A DNA stretch of 64,000 nucleotides, from NCBI RefSeq assembly GCF_014204525.1, contig NZ_JACHLP010000008.1:62001-126000 (forward strand), given 5' to 3'. Under the pieces are notes generated by a model. That model was not told the DNA's origin. It saw only the letters and a list, made by a program, of their open reading frames with translations, and made no database searches. Of this stretch, positions 25,122-34,708 are shown piece by piece. Source of the stretch: Roseateles oligotrophus. Lineage in GTDB: Bacteria > Pseudomonadota > Gammaproteobacteria > Burkholderiales > Burkholderiaceae_C. A program made the position numbers and the translations under genes. Within the stretch, counting starts at the first letter, position 1; each line of letters starts with the position of its first letter.

Positions 25122-26885
25122 ATGACCCTAAGCAAAATGTTGCTCGGCTTTGTACGCCGGCATTGGCGCTCCTATGCCGCCGCCGCCCTGATGCTGGCCT
25201 GCATCGCCGTGCTGAGCACCTGGATCCCGCGCCAGGTGGGCCATGTGGTGGACGGCATGGTGGCCGGCGCCCTGCAGGGTCAGGTCTTGCTGCAGCAGCT
25301 GGGTCTGCTGGTGGCGGCCGGCGCCGCCATCTATCTGCTGCGGGTGGGCTGGCGCCTGGCCTTGTTCGCCGCCGCCTACCGCCTGGGCCAGCAGCTGCGC
25401 ACCCAGCTCTATGCCCGGCTCACCCTGCAAGGCCCGGTGTTCTTCCAGGCCAAGCGCAGCGGCGATCTGATGGCCCTGGCCACCAACGATGTGGACGCCG
25501 TGGAGATGGCCGCCGGCGAGGCCTTGCTAGCCGCCTTTGACGGCACGCTGACCTTGGTGCTGGTGCTGCTGATGATGACCGTGGGGGTGGACTGGCGCCT
25601 GGGCCTGGCGGCGCTCTTGCCCTTCCCGCTGATGGCGCTGGCCTTCTGGCGCATCTCCGACCACATCCACCAGGCCTGGCAAAGCTCGCTCGCGCGTTTC
25701 TCCAAGCTCAACCAGCATGTGCAGGAAGGCCTGGCCAGCGTGCGCACCCTGCGCGCCCTGGGCCTGGCCGAGCACAATAGCGGCCAGTTCCGCACGCTGG
25801 CGGCCAGCGCCGGCGAGGCCAGCTACCAGGCCCAGCGCTGGGAGGCGGCTTACGAGCCGGCCGTGGGCATGACGCTGAGCGCGGCCACCGTCATCGCCCT
25901 GGGTCTGGGCGGCTTGCTGGTGGCCAGGCAGGAGCTGAGCATCGGCCAGCTGACGGCCTTCACCATGTATCTGGGCCAGCTGATCTGGCCCATGTTTGCC
26001 GCCGGCTGGGTGCTGTCCCTGCTGGAGCGCGGCCGCGCCGCCTGGGACCGCTTGCTGCCGGTGCTCGAAGCGCCGCTGAGCCTGGAGGACAAGGGCCTGC
26101 ACCCTATGCCGGCGCAGGCCGGGCTGAGCTTTGAACATCTGAGCTTCAGCTATGCCGGGGCCGGCCAGCCGGCCTTGCAAGACATCCAGTTGCAGCTGCG
26201 GCCCGGCCAGACCCTGGGCCTGGTCGGCCCCACGGGAGCGGGCAAATCGACCCTGCTGAATCTGCTGCTGCGCCAGTTCGAAGCTAGCCAAGGCCGCATC
26301 GCGGTAAGTGCGGGTGGGCAAAGCCATGACCTGGCCGAGATCAGCCTGCAAAGCCTGCGCGCCGCCATCGCCTGGGTGCCGCAAGAGCCGTTTTTGTTCT
26401 CGGCCTCCATCGCCGAGAACATCGCCCTGACCCGCCCCGGGGCCACGCGCGCCGAGGTCGAACAGGCCGCCCGCATGGCGGCCGTGCACGAGGACATTGC
26501 CCGCCTGCCCCAGGGCTACGAGACCGAGGTGGGCGAGCGCGGCGTGACCCTGTCCGGCGGCCAGCGCCAGCGGGTGGCGATCGCGCGCGCCCTGCTGTCC
26601 GAGGCGCCCATTCTGCTGCTGGACGACGCCTTGTCGGCCGTGGACACCGGCACCGAGACGCAGATCCTCGATCATCTGCGCGAGCTGCGCCAGGCGCGCC
26701 CCGAGCGCAGCGTCATCATCGTCAGCCACCGCCTCAGCGCCGTGATGGAGGCCGACCAGATCGCCGTGCTGCGCAAGGGCCGCATCAGCGAACAGGGCAG
26801 CCATGCCCAGCTGCTGGAGGCCGGCGCCTGGTACGCCAGCCAATGGCGTTATCAACAACTGGAGGCCAGCCTTGATGCCCTCTGA
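25122..26885 (+). CDS. ABC exporter half-transporter (MdlA-like)
   Basis: A 587-residue half-transporter with an N-terminal six-helix exporter domain (about 1-310) and a C-terminal ATPase. Walker A is GPTGAGKST, signature TLSGGQRQR, Walker B LLLDDALSAVDT, and the switch histidine is in IIVSHRLS. The aspartate replacing the usual catalytic glutamate after Walker B (LLLDDA) suggests a degenerate site, as in one half of many heterodimeric exporters. It overlaps the next half-transporter gene by 11 nt, so a heterodimer like MdlAB is expected. The substrate is unknown. Confidence 0.88.
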   Translation: MTLSKMLLGFVRRHWRSYAAAALMLACIAVLSTWIPRQVGHVVDGMVAGALQGQVLLQQLGLLVAAGAAIYLLRVGWRLALFAAAYRLGQQLRTQLYARLTLQGPVFFQAKRSGDLMALATNDVDAVEMAAGEALLAAFDGTLTLVLVLLMMTVGVDWRLGLAALLPFPLMALAFWRISDHIHQAWQSSLARFSKLNQHVQEGLASVRTLRALGLAEHNSGQFRTLAASAGEASYQAQRWEAAYEPAVGMTLSAATVIALGLGGLLVARQELSIGQLTAFTMYLGQLIWPMFAAGWVLSLLERGRAAWDRLLPVLEAPLSLEDKGLHPMPAQAGLSFEHLSFSYAGAGQPALQDIQLQLRPGQTLGLVGPTGAGKSTLLNLLLRQFEASQGRIAVSAGGQSHDLAEISLQSLRAAIAWVPQEPFLFSASIAENIALTRPGATRAEVEQAARMAAVHEDIARLPQGYETEVGERGVTLSGGQRQRVAIARALLSEAPILLLDDALSAVDTGTETQILDHLRELRQARPERSVIIVSHRLSAVMEADQIAVLRKGRISEQGSHAQLLEAGAWYASQWRYQQLEASLDAL

Positions 26886-28635
26886 AGAAACAAAAAAAGA
26901 CGAGCGGCCCTGGGCCTCGGTCGGCCTGCTGCTGGACGCCGCCAGGCCCGAGAAGCGCACCATGCTGTGGGGCGTGCTGTGGCTGCTGGTGGCCGCCGGG
27001 CTGGAGGCGCTGGGGCCCATCATCGGCAAGCAGTTCATCGACGCCCATCTGCTGCCGCGCCAGTTCGACCTCCCCGCCATGGCCGGGCTGTTGATCGCCT
27101 TGCTGGCCTGCGGCTGGGTGGCCAGCTGGATACGTTACGCCCAGCTCAGCCGCATGGCCGGCGTGGCCCAGCGCTCGGTGCTGCGCCTGCGCGAGCAGGT
27201 CTACGCCCATGTGCTGGCCCTGCCCATGGCTTTTTTCGACCGCGCCATCACCGGCCAGCTGGTCAGCCGCGTCACCAATGACAGCGAGGCGGTCAACACC
27301 TTGTATCGCCAGGTGCTGTACGTGATGCTGGACTCCAGCATCGTGGTGCTGGGCTCGCTGGTCGCGATGGCCTGGCTGGACTGGCGGCTGATGCTGATCG
27401 TCGCCACCCTGATCCCGGCCATGCTGATCATCATCCTGCTCTACCAGCGCCTGAGCGCGCCGGCCGTGGCCCGCGCCCGCCAGCTGCGCAGCGAAATCAA
27501 TGCCCAGATGGCCGAGAGCATGGCCGGCATGGCCATGTTGCAGGCGGCCGGTGCGGCCCAGCGCTTTGGCCAGCGCTTCGGCAGCACCAACACCGCCCAC
27601 TTCGAGGCGCGCCAGAAAGAGCTGCGCGCCAATGCCTGGCTCCTGCGCCCGGCCCTGGACCTGCTCAATGTGCTGCTGCTGGTGACCGTCATCTACGGCT
27701 TTGGCCGGCGCGAGATGTCGGGCCTGGAGGTGGGCCTGCTCTACGCCTTCCTCAGCTATATCGCCCGGGTGGTGGAGCCGCTGATCCAGATCACCATGCA
27801 GTTCGGCCAGCTGCAGCAGTCCATGGTGGCGGCCGCGCGGGTGCGCAGCCTTTTGCAAGAGACCGCGCCCGTCGTGGCCAGCGCCAACGGCCGGCCGATT
27901 ACCCAAGGCCAAATCGAGATCGAGCAGCTCAGCTTCGGCTACGCGCCCGAGCGGCCCGTGCTGCATGAGTTGAATGTACAGATTCCGGCCGGCTCCTTTG
28001 TAGGCATCGTCGGCCACACCGGCAGCGGCAAGTCCACCCTGCTCTCGCTGCTCTTGCGCTTTTACACGCCGCAGCTGGGCGGCATCCGCATCGACGGCCA
28101 GGCCCTGGCCAGCATCCCGGACGCCGCCTTCCGCGCCGCCGTCGGCCTGGTGCCGCAAGAGCCCTATCTGATGGCGGCCTCGGCGCGCGAGAACATCGCC
28201 ATGGGCCGCGACATCCCCGAGGCCCAGCTGCGCGCCGCGGCGCAAGCCGCCCGCATCGACGAGTTTTTATCCGCCCTGCCTCAAGGTTATGACACGATGC
28301 TGGGCGAGGGCGGGGCCCGCGTCTCCACCGGCCAGAAGCAGCTGATCGCCATGGCCCGCGCCCTGGCCGGCGCGCCCAAGATCCTGTTCCTGGACGAGGC
28401 CACCTCGAATATCGACAGCGCCACCGAGCGCATCGTCAGCGAGGCCCTGGCGGCCTTGCGCGGCCGAGTGACGGTGCTGGCTATCGCCCACCGGCTCTCC
28501 ACCATCCGCGCGGCCGATCAAATCATCGTGCTCAACCACGGCCACCTGGCCGAGCGTGGCCGGCACGAGGAGCTGATGGCGCGGGAGGGCGGCATTTACC
28601 AGCGCCTGGTGCAGTTGCAGGACTTGAGCGAGTAG
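26875..28635 (+). CDS. ABC exporter half-transporter (MdlB-like)
   Basis: A 586-residue partner of the preceding gene. It has an exporter membrane domain (about 20-320) followed by an ATPase with Walker A GHTGSGKST, a divergent signature VSTGQKQL, Walker B ILFLDEATSNIDS with the catalytic glutamate, and AIAHRLST. The divergent signature here and the Asp-for-Glu change in the partner fit an asymmetric heterodimer with one consensus ATP site. The ATG at 26875 lies inside the end of the previous gene. A hairpin follows at 28655-28679. Confidence 0.88.
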   Translation: MPSEETKKDERPWASVGLLLDAARPEKRTMLWGVLWLLVAAGLEALGPIIGKQFIDAHLLPRQFDLPAMAGLLIALLACGWVASWIRYAQLSRMAGVAQRSVLRLREQVYAHVLALPMAFFDRAITGQLVSRVTNDSEAVNTLYRQVLYVMLDSSIVVLGSLVAMAWLDWRLMLIVATLIPAMLIIILLYQRLSAPAVARARQLRSEINAQMAESMAGMAMLQAAGAAQRFGQRFGSTNTAHFEARQKELRANAWLLRPALDLLNVLLLVTVIYGFGRREMSGLEVGLLYAFLSYIARVVEPLIQITMQFGQLQQSMVAAARVRSLLQETAPVVASANGRPITQGQIEIEQLSFGYAPERPVLHELNVQIPAGSFVGIVGHTGSGKSTLLSLLLRFYTPQLGGIRIDGQALASIPDAAFRAAVGLVPQEPYLMAASARENIAMGRDIPEAQLRAAAQAARIDEFLSALPQGYDTMLGEGGARVSTGQKQLIAMARALAGAPKILFLDEATSNIDSATERIVSEALAALRGRVTVLAIAHRLSTIRAADQIIVLNHGHLAERGRHEELMAREGGIYQRLVQLQDLSE

Positions 28636-28649
28636 CGAAAAGGAAAATA

Positions 28650-28679
28650 AGAAAAAGGCCGGGCGCCAGGCCCGGCCTT
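28650..28679 (-). terminator. Intrinsic terminator of the M4 peptidase gene
   Basis: AAGGCCGGGC at 28655-28664 pairs perfectly with GCCCGGCCTT at 28670-28679 (loop GCCAG). On the minus strand the stem is followed by TTTTTC, giving an intrinsic terminator for the peptidase gene that ends at 28700. The convergent exporter operon ends 19 nt before it and may also use the stem. Confidence 0.8.
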
Positions 28680-28699
28680 GCTGCCTTGCGGCGCGGCTC

Positions 28700-30873
<2,174 letters not shown>

Positions 30874-32496
30874 ATGCACCCTCTGAAAACCCTCATTGCC
30901 ATCACCCTCGGCAGCCTGCTGCTGAGCAATGCCCAGGCCACGCCAGCCGCCGCCAGCGTCAGCAGCAGCAGCCAGCGGATCTGGATCAGCCTGGGCGACG
31001 CGGCCTACCAGCAGCTGCAAAAACTGCCCAGGCTCAAGGCCCGCAGCGAGGCCTCGGTCGCCGCCCTGGCTTCGGGCCCGGCCCCGGCGCTCATGCCGGG
31101 CGCCAGCCTGGAAGGCGCGGCGGCGCTGGAGCAAGTCCATCTGGTCGAGGTGGATGAGGCCGGCCTGGCCGATTTGTCCGAGGCCGTGCACCAGAGCCTG
31201 CGCCGTTGCGGCGGCTATCTATTCCACGCCAGCAAGGAGGACGGCCTGCGCAGCCTGCAGCGCCTGAGCCGGCCGAGGCAGCAAGCGCTGCTGGCAGCCA
31301 GCAAACCCAGCTATGTCATCGACCAGCAAGCCCTGGTGACGCCCATGCTGAGCCAGATGCAGGCCAGCAATATCGGCCAGACCATTCTGGACCTGTCGGC
31401 CCACACCAACCGCTACTACACCAGCAGCGGCGGGGTGGCCGCCTCGAACTGGCTGAAGACCCGCTGGAGCAATCTGGCCGCCGGGCGCAGCGACATCACG
31501 GTCGAGCAGTTCAATCACCCGGGCTGGGCGCAGAAATCGGTGATCGCCACCTTCAAGGGCACGGACAACGCCAGCGAGCTGGTGGTGCTGGGCGCCCATC
31601 TGGACTCCATCGCCGGTGCCAATACCGGCGAGAGCACCCGCGCCCCCGGCGCCGATGACGATGCCTCCGGTGTGGCCAGCCTGACCGAGATCATCCGCAG
31701 CCTGGTGGCCAGCAATTTCAAACCGCGCCGCACGCTCAAATTCATGGCCTATGCCGCCGAGGAGGTGGGCTTGCGCGGCTCGCAGGAAATCGCCAAGAGC
31801 CTTGCCAACCAGAATGCCAATGTGGTGGGCGTGATCCAGCTGGACATGACCAATTACAAGGGTGCGGCCAACGACATCTACCTCTTCAGCGACTACACCG
31901 ATGCGGGGCAGAACCAGTTCCTGAGCCAGCTGATCCAGACCTATCTGCCCACGCTGAAGATTGGCACTGATCGCTGCGGTTATGCCTGCTCCGACCATGC
32001 CTCCTGGAACGCCCAGGGCTATGCCACCAGCATGCCCTTCGAGTCCTCCTTCGCGGCCGACAACCCCTATATCCACAGCGCCAACGACACCTACGCCAAT
32101 AGCGGCAACCAGGCCGACCATTCGCTCAAGTTTGCCCGCATGGCCCTGGCCTACGCGGTGGAACTGGGCGCGGACGGCCCGGCCGTCACGCCCCCTGCCG
32201 ACAAGACCGAGAATTTCAGCGGCAACCTGACGCTCAATCAGACGCGCAGCTTCGGCCCCTTCAAGCTCAAGGCAGGCGGCACGCTCAAGGCCAGCACCAC
32301 GGGCACGGGCGATATCGATCTATTCGTCAAGAAAGGCGGGGCCGCCAGCACCAGCAGCTATGACTGCAAGAGCGATGGCAACACGGCCAGCGAGAGCTGC
32401 AGCGTCAACAGCGCGACCAATACCGAGGTCTATGTGCTGCTCAAGGGCTATAGCGCGGGCAGCTACCGGCTGACGGTGACGTACACGCCGCAGTGA
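30874..32496 (+). CDS. Secreted M28 aminopeptidase with PPC domain
   Basis: A 540-residue secreted zinc aminopeptidase. A signal peptide (about 1-24, ending AQA) is followed by a propeptide of about 120 residues. The M28 catalytic domain has VVLGAHLDSI, GADDDASGVASLTE, AYAAEEVGLRGS and CSDHASW, which hold the usual zinc ligands and catalytic acid as in the Vibrio proteolyticus leucine aminopeptidase. A C-terminal PPC domain starts near residue 448. Together with the divergent M4 protease it should digest extracellular protein to amino acids. Confidence 0.92.
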   Translation: MHPLKTLIAITLGSLLLSNAQATPAAASVSSSSQRIWISLGDAAYQQLQKLPRLKARSEASVAALASGPAPALMPGASLEGAAALEQVHLVEVDEAGLADLSEAVHQSLRRCGGYLFHASKEDGLRSLQRLSRPRQQALLAASKPSYVIDQQALVTPMLSQMQASNIGQTILDLSAHTNRYYTSSGGVAASNWLKTRWSNLAAGRSDITVEQFNHPGWAQKSVIATFKGTDNASELVVLGAHLDSIAGANTGESTRAPGADDDASGVASLTEIIRSLVASNFKPRRTLKFMAYAAEEVGLRGSQEIAKSLANQNANVVGVIQLDMTNYKGAANDIYLFSDYTDAGQNQFLSQLIQTYLPTLKIGTDRCGYACSDHASWNAQGYATSMPFESSFAADNPYIHSANDTYANSGNQADHSLKFARMALAYAVELGADGPAVTPPADKTENFSGNLTLNQTRSFGPFKLKAGGTLKASTTGTGDIDLFVKKGGAASTSSYDCKSDGNTASESCSVNSATNTEVYVLLKGYSAGSYRLTVTYTPQ

Positions 32497-32510
32497 GCAT
32501 GGCGGGGTCA

Positions 32511-32536
32511 GCAGGGCGGTCTCCGGGCCGCCCTGC
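32511..32536. terminator. Bidirectional hairpin between convergent genes
   Basis: GCAGGGCGG at 32511-32519 pairs with CCGCCCTGC at 32528-32536 across an 8-nt loop. It lies between the convergent ends of the M28 peptidase gene (32496) and a small membrane gene (32539). No long T-run is present. Confidence 0.5.
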
Positions 32537-32538
32537 CC

Positions 32539-32724
32539 TCATAGCAAGATAGCCAGCCGCTCCAGGATCAGCATGGCGAAGAAGCCCAGGCCGGCCAACA
32601 CCGTCCATTTGACGATGACGAGGCCACGCTGGCGCCAGCTGACCTGGCCGGTGGCGATGTAAAGCGCAAAGCAAAGCACGCCCGCGAACAACAGCAGGCC
32701 GACGACGAGGCGGAAGATCATCAC
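32539..32724 (-). CDS. Small two-helix inner-membrane protein
   Basis: A 61-residue protein with two hydrophobic helices (about 3-24 and 38-58) joined by a short basic loop, GQVSWRQRG. I recognise no function. Similar tiny membrane proteins are common in Burkholderiales. It follows the 89-residue gene by 15 nt and may be the last gene of the lpxC transcript. Confidence 0.6.
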   Translation of the reverse strand: MMIFRLVVGLLLFAGVLCFALYIATGQVSWRQRGLVIVKWTVLAGLGFFAMLILERLAILL

Positions 32725-32739
32725 GGTGAAATCGCCTCC

Positions 32740-33009
32740 TCAACGGACATTTGGCATGACCTTTTCATTGGAACGAATACCCGCCGCAGCGATCTGCTGC
32801 AGGCTTTCAAAATACCGGCCATGAGTCAGGCGCAGGGCTTGTTCATCAGCAGCTTCAAGCAAGACAACTTCGTGCATCAATGCGCGCCTGTTCAGATCCA
32901 ACTCAAGATTCAAACGCGCCATTTCGGCGGCCTCGCGCTCGACATCGGCATAGCTTTTAATGCTCGCCAGTACACCCCTGTGTCGATCGTATTCAAGTAG
33001 GAAGATCAC
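32740..33009 (-). CDS. Small partner protein of the RelA/SpoT-domain gene
   Basis: An 89-residue soluble, charged, mostly helical protein beginning IFLLEYDRHRGVLASIKSY, with HEVVLLEAADEQALRLTHGR towards the end. I do not recognise a named family. Its ATG at 33009 overlaps the stop of the RelA/SpoT-domain gene (ATGA), so the two are translated together. Base composition is clearly lower in GC than the flanking genes. It may be an antitoxin or a regulatory subunit; this is inference from arrangement only. Confidence 0.6.
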   Translation of the reverse strand: MIFLLEYDRHRGVLASIKSYADVEREAAEMARLNLELDLNRRALMHEVVLLEAADEQALRLTHGRYFESLQQIAAAGIRSNEKVMPNVR

Positions 33010-33755
33010 GATTTTCCTGCATTCATTTTTTGTGGATCAGAGAGGAATTCAGTCAGGTAGCGAAGCAAGATAGCCCGATTTTCCTCGATGTCCTGAATGT
33101 AGAGCGTCCACTCTTCGTTGAACGATTCATCCGCGATGGTCCTGAGATCCAAGGCGCGCTGGCGGTCGAGCTCAAAGAACTTCAACTCTTGTGTTTCGTG
33201 CTTATGCACCAAGGCCGATAACAAAGACAAGGCTGATCGAGGCCACTCAGGGCCCCGTCCGTACTTAATTTCGTGTCCATGAATATCGGCCAACTTTTCA
33301 GATAGCGAAGCCCATAGGTGCTGCAGCTGGGTTCGAATCTGCATCTCCGCCAGATAGGCGTCATGCTTGACGATGACATGAAGGGCGCGGTAAGCAAAGG
33401 TCGGCCGTTCACGCTTGTCGTCAACGATGGCCCCCGAAAACCTTTGGGAGATTTCCGCCAGAACCCGATCTTGCTCCGCCATATCGGCCACGATCACCCG
33501 ACACCCCGCAATGTCCTGAATCTGCCCCAAACGAATCGACTGGCGGCGCAGCTTGTCAACAATGGCCAGAGTGGACTTTGCCGATCGCGCCGTGGGCGCC
33601 AGACCCATCTCGTCCCGCAGCACCCGCATCAGCATTTCACTGACCGCGCCAAACGAACGACGGTACTCGTCCAGCATCCGCAAGTCCGCCTCTTCCAGCG
33701 GCTCCTTCTTCAGCCGCTCACCGAGTTTGGTCAGCTGAGACTGGCTGATTGCCAT
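33006..33755 (-). CDS. RelA/SpoT-domain nucleotidyltransferase (small alarmone synthetase-like)
   Basis: A 249-residue cytoplasmic protein with the (p)ppGpp-synthetase fold only: no HD hydrolase, TGS or ACT domains. Key parts are the lysine/arginine segment SAKSTLAIVDKLRRQ, IQDIAGCRVIV with the metal-binding aspartate, the FAYRALHVIV G-loop equivalent and EMQIRTQLQHLW with the catalytic glutamate. A helical C-terminal tail follows. It may make alarmones, or be a toxSAS-type toxin that modifies tRNA or makes ppApp. Its ATG overlaps the lpxC stop as TGATG. GC in 33181-33300 is 48% by count, far below its neighbours, which suggests acquisition from elsewhere. Confidence 0.75.
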   Translation of the reverse strand: MAISQSQLTKLGERLKKEPLEEADLRMLDEYRRSFGAVSEMLMRVLRDEMGLAPTARSAKSTLAIVDKLRRQSIRLGQIQDIAGCRVIVADMAEQDRVLAEISQRFSGAIVDDKRERPTFAYRALHVIVKHDAYLAEMQIRTQLQHLWASLSEKLADIHGHEIKYGRGPEWPRSALSLLSALVHKHETQELKFFELDRQRALDLRTIADESFNEEWTLYIQDIEENRAILLRYLTEFLSDPQKMNAGKS

Positions 33756-34690
33756 CACCAAGCCGGTGCCAGCTTGGCAAAGCCCTGCGGCGCCTTGGTC
33801 TCATCCTCAAAGGTGACGTAGTCATAGGCCGTCTCATCCGCCAGCAAGGCGCGCAGCAGCTTGTTGTTCAGCGCGTGACCGCCCTTGAAGGAGGTGTAGG
33901 CGGCCAGCAAGGGATGGCCCACCACCTGCATATCGCCGATGGCGTCGAGGATTTTGTGTTTGACGAATTCGTCGTCATAACGCAGTCCATCAGCGTTCAG
34001 CACGCGGTAGTCGTCCACCACGATGGCGTTGTCCATGGAGCCGCCCAGGGTCAGGCCGCGCGAGCGCATCAGTTCGATGTCGCTGGTCATGCCGAAGGTG
34101 CGGGCGCGCGCGATCTCGCGCTTGTACTGGCCCGAGCCCATGTCGAAGACATATTGCTGGCCGGTGGCCGAGACGGCCGGGTTGTCGAATTCGATCTCGA
34201 AGCTGAGCGTGTAACCATGGTGGGGCGCCAGCCGCGCCCACATCAGGCGCTTGCCCTCGCCCTGGCGCACTTCCACCGTTTTCTTGACGCGCAAAAACTT
34301 CTTGGCCGCCTTCTGCAGCTCGATGCCGGCGCTTTGCAGGAGGTAGACAAAGCTGGCGGCCGAGCCGTCCAGAATGGGTACCTCGTCGGCATTGATGTCG
34401 ACGTAGAGATTGTCCAGGCCCAGGCCGGCGCAGGCCGAGAGCAGATGTTCGATGGTCTGTACCTTGGGGCCGCCGGGGTCGCCATTCGGGCTGATGGTGG
34501 TGGCCATGCGGGTGTCGCAGACGGTGTCGGTGCGCACCGGGATGTCCACCGGCGTGTTCAGGTCGACCCGACGAAAGACGATGCCCGTGTCGGGCGCGGC
34601 GGGGCGCAGGGTCAGCTCGACTCTTTGCCCGCTGTGTATGCCCACGCCCACGGCACGGGTCAGGGACTTCAGCGTTCTTTGTTGCAGCAT
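33755..34690 (-). CDS. lpxC: UDP-3-O-acyl-N-acetylglucosamine deacetylase LpxC
   Basis: A 311-residue zinc amidase catalysing the committed step of lipid A synthesis. Zinc-ligand motifs are visible as TIEHLLSA (His near 81) and [12 protein letters not shown] (His and Asp near 240), with general base and loop sequences in [11 protein letters not shown]. Length is typical. It is placed downstream of ftsZ, as in many proteobacteria, but here a sensor-kinase gene separates the two. Confidence 0.95.
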   Translation of the reverse strand: MLQQRTLKSLTRAVGVGIHSGQRVELTLRPAAPDTGIVFRRVDLNTPVDIPVRTDTVCDTRMATTISPNGDPGGPKVQTIEHLLSACAGLGLDNLYVDINADEVPILDGSAASFVYLLQSAGIELQKAAKKFLRVKKTVEVRQGEGKRLMWARLAPHHGYTLSFEIEFDNPAVSATGQQYVFDMGSGQYKREIARARTFGMTSDIELMRSRGLTLGGSMDNAIVVDDYRVLNADGLRYDDEFVKHKILDAIGDMQVVGHPLLAAYTSFKGGHALNNKLLRALLADETAYDYVTFEDETKAPQGFAKLAPAW

Positions 34691-34708
34691 GGGGACGATT
34701 GTCGGCGA

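Noticed and set aside
28651-28680. Hairpin after the ABC exporter as a third copy of the structured repeat
   Set aside because: It shares only GC-rich stem character; it lacks the GCGCTGAACGCG and GTCGGTCCCCC segments and has an ordinary T-run on the minus strand.
33006-33755. Housekeeping RelA or SpoT
   Set aside because: It lacks the HD hydrolase, TGS and ACT domains and is only 249 residues long; it is a small synthetase-like protein.
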